DNA of 64,000 nucleotides from Thioalkalivibrio sp. ALE31 (lineage in GTDB: Bacteria > Pseudomonadota > Gammaproteobacteria > Ectothiorhodospirales > Ectothiorhodospiraceae): positions 274,020 to 338,019 of the forward strand of contig NZ_KB905023.1 of the NCBI RefSeq assembly GCF_000377405.1, in the 5' to 3' direction. Below the pieces are notes generated by a model that had not been told where the DNA came from, did not search any database, and worked only from the letters and a program-made list of their open reading frames with translations. A program made the position numbers and the translations under genes. Of the stretch, positions 62,492-64,000 are shown one piece after another. The first letter of the stretch is position 1. Each line of letters starts with the position of its first letter.

Positions 62492-63691
62492 ATGTCCGGC
62501 CAGACCACCCCGCGCGAGCGCGCGAATGTCCTGATCCTTGCCCTCGGGCAGGCCCTGTTCCTGATCGCCGCGGTGACCGTGATGACCCTGAGCGGCGTGG
62601 TCGGGGAACGCCTGGCGAGCGATCCCGCGCTGGCCACCCTGCCGGTCGCCGCGATGATGGTCGGCACGCTGGTCACCACCCTGCCGGCCTCGCTGTTCAT
62701 GAAGCGTTTCGGGCGGCGCACCGGCTTCCTGCTGGGCACCAGCGTGGGCGGAGCCGGTGGCGCCATGCTGACCGCGGCCGGCGTCTTCGCCGAGGCCTTC
62801 TGGCTGTTCGTACTGGGCAACCTGCTGCTGGGGGCCTACCAGGCCTTCGCGATGTACTACCGCTTTGCCGCCGCCGATGTCGCCAGCCCCGCCTTCCGCC
62901 CGCGCGCGATCTCGCTGGTGATGGCCGGCGGCGTCGTGGCCGCCTTCCTCGGCCCGTGGAACGCCCACCACGCCCAGGCCCTGTTGCCGGGCACGCCGGA
63001 GGCCGGCCCCTATCTGGTCCTCGGCGCCCTGGCGCTGCTGGCGATGACGCTGCTGGCCTGGCTGCGCGTGCCGGCGCCACCGCCGGAGGAACGCGGGCCG
63101 GCCCGGCCAATGCGCGAGATCCTGCCGCAAGGGCGCTTCCTCGTCGCGCTGACCGCCGCCGCGCTGGGCTATGCGGTCATGGTGCTGCTGATGACGGCGA
63201 CGCCGCTGGCCATGCGCCACGCCGGCTTTGACATGGGCCAGATCGCCCTGGTCATGCAGTGGCATGTATTGGGGATGTTCGCCCCCTCGTTCGTGACCGG
63301 CCATCTGATCACCCGCCTCGGGATCACGCGCATCCTGGCACTTGGCAACGCACTGGTGCTGTTCAGCGTGGCGATCGCCGCGCACGGGGAGACGCTGGCG
63401 CATTTCTGGCTGGCGCTGTTCCTGCTGGGGGTGGGCTGGAATTTCCTGTTTATCGGCGGCAGTACGCTGCTGACGACCACGCATACGGCCACCGAGAAGG
63501 GCAAGGTCCAGGGCGTGAACGATCTGACCATCTTCACGCTGGTCACGGCCGGGTCGCTGCTGGCCGGGGCGCTGCTGCGACCGCTGGGATGGGACGGGAT
63601 GAATCTCGCGATGCTGCCGGTGATCGCGGTACTGACCATCGCCATCGCCTGGCTCTGGTTCGACGACACCCGCGCCCCGGCGCGCACCTGA
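62492..63691 (+). CDS. MFS transporter
   Basis: A 399-residue inner-membrane transporter with about twelve spans. It carries the MFS-like loop FMKRFGRRTGFLLG between spans 2 and 3 and a second GHLITRLGITRIL in the middle. Downstream of msrB by 54 bp. The ATG at 62492 is chosen for its AAGGGA site. Substrate unknown. Confidence 0.85.
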   Translation: MSGQTTPRERANVLILALGQALFLIAAVTVMTLSGVVGERLASDPALATLPVAAMMVGTLVTTLPASLFMKRFGRRTGFLLGTSVGGAGGAMLTAAGVFAEAFWLFVLGNLLLGAYQAFAMYYRFAAADVASPAFRPRAISLVMAGGVVAAFLGPWNAHHAQALLPGTPEAGPYLVLGALALLAMTLLAWLRVPAPPPEERGPARPMREILPQGRFLVALTAAALGYAVMVLLMTATPLAMRHAGFDMGQIALVMQWHVLGMFAPSFVTGHLITRLGITRILALGNALVLFSVAIAAHGETLAHFWLALFLLGVGWNFLFIGGSTLLTTTHTATEKGKVQGVNDLTIFTLVTAGSLLAGALLRPLGWDGMNLAMLPVIAVLTIAIAWLWFDDTRAPART

Positions 63692-63821
63692 TCACGCCAC
63701 ACGCCAGCCACGAACGCTGGGTGCTTCGCTATCGCTGATTGGCTGGCCCTGGTTCGTCGCTGGTGTTTACGGTGCCTTCGGTCCGCCGCCTGCCCGGCGC
63801 TGACTCGCCAGCGCGCCCCGA

Positions 63822-63851
63822 GGTACTTTCTTGCTTGCCCAAGAAAGTACC
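63822..63851. repeat. GGTACTTTCTTG hairpin repeat
   Basis: GGTACTTTCTTG (63822-63833), loop CTTGCC, CAAGAAAGTACC (63840-63851), a perfect 12-bp stem, followed by CAAAGAAGGGCACCCG. The motif resembles the widespread proteobacterial GTACTTTCTTTTGCTTGCC-type repeat. The remaining 63692-64000 region shows no gene that I can support. Confidence 0.65.
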
Positions 63852-64000
63852 CAAAGAAGGGCACCCGGATTTCGCCCGGGAACCTCGCTCCGGACGCGCT
63901 GGGCCGGCGGCGCTGAACTCGCTGCGCCTGCGGCTCCGCTCAGACATCCAGCGCCTTCTCCCGGCCCATCACGCCCTCCACGAGGGGCTCCATACGGGAG

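Noticed and set aside
61811..63484. Long minus-strand open frame opposite msrB and the MFS gene
   Set aside because: Gln/Gly/Arg-rich nonsense translation antisense to recognised genes.

Overview
The window is chromosomal DNA of about 65% GC from a gammaproteobacterium. The gene orders def-fmt-rsmB-ntrY-ntrX-trkA-trkH, aroQ-accB-accC-prmA-dusB-fis and dprA-smg-topA-tsaC-hemF are typical of that class. A sucrose synthesis/invertase pair, K+ uptake and K+/H+ antiport genes, and a Gcw_chp outer-membrane protein beside glnK-amtB suggest a halophilic or haloalkaliphilic Ectothiorhodospiraceae member (Thioalkalivibrio-like). The genus is an inference from gene content. I see no rRNA, tRNA, CRISPR array, prophage or transposase gene.

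Layout. 1-3.5 kb: a NifA-type sigma54 activator (5' end cut off), a sigma54 promoter with an upstream dyad, then formamidase fmdA and fmdB. 3.6-5 kb: an ABC exporter of the FetAB type. 5.2-7.9 kb: an ammonium module (Gcw_chp protein, glnK, amtB) behind a sigma54 promoter with an NtrC-like site and ending in a strong terminator. 8.1-10.4 kb: folB and an uncharacterised amidoligase/glutamine amidotransferase pair. 10.6-13.4 kb: msrA, a PQQ-type sugar dehydrogenase and nei. 13.5-14.6 kb: a NYN-domain gene broken by a palindromic element. 14.6-26 kb: lipid A acyltransferase and TPR genes, then the long minus-strand def-fmt-rsmB-DUF4390-ntrYX-trkAH cluster. 26.2-35.9 kb: LysM lipoprotein, dprA, smg, topA, tsaC, hemF, hemB, aroE and an OmpA-like lipoprotein. 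36-41.8 kb: aroQ, accBC, prmA, a DUF3426 protein, dusB and fis. 42-56.9 kb: mostly single housekeeping and envelope genes (HisN-like phosphatase, ampD, rep, NhaP2-like antiporter, lpxR, coaBC-dut, hmp, argB, a TSUP exporter). 57-61 kb: sucrose-phosphate synthase/phosphatase, an alkaline invertase and an EAL protein. 62-63.7 kb: msrB and an MFS transporter.

Two nitrogen circuits stand out. Formamidase releases ammonium from formamide and sits behind its own NifA-like activator. The AmtB/GlnK pair with a putative porin-like partner sits behind an NtrC-type enhancer. Osmoadaptation is represented by sucrose synthesis and turnover, TrkAH and the antiporter.

The most unusual structure is a family of 206-284 bp palindromic, transposase-less elements at 13863-14131, 22414-22619 and 39264-39547. 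They share 31-bp terminal inverted repeats that vary in a coordinated way. One copy splits a NYN gene. The other two supply the stop codon of the upstream gene, and one of these also appears to supply the ribosome binding site and TTG start of ntrY. A second, looser family of CCACGAAG-type inverted repeats fills three other gaps.
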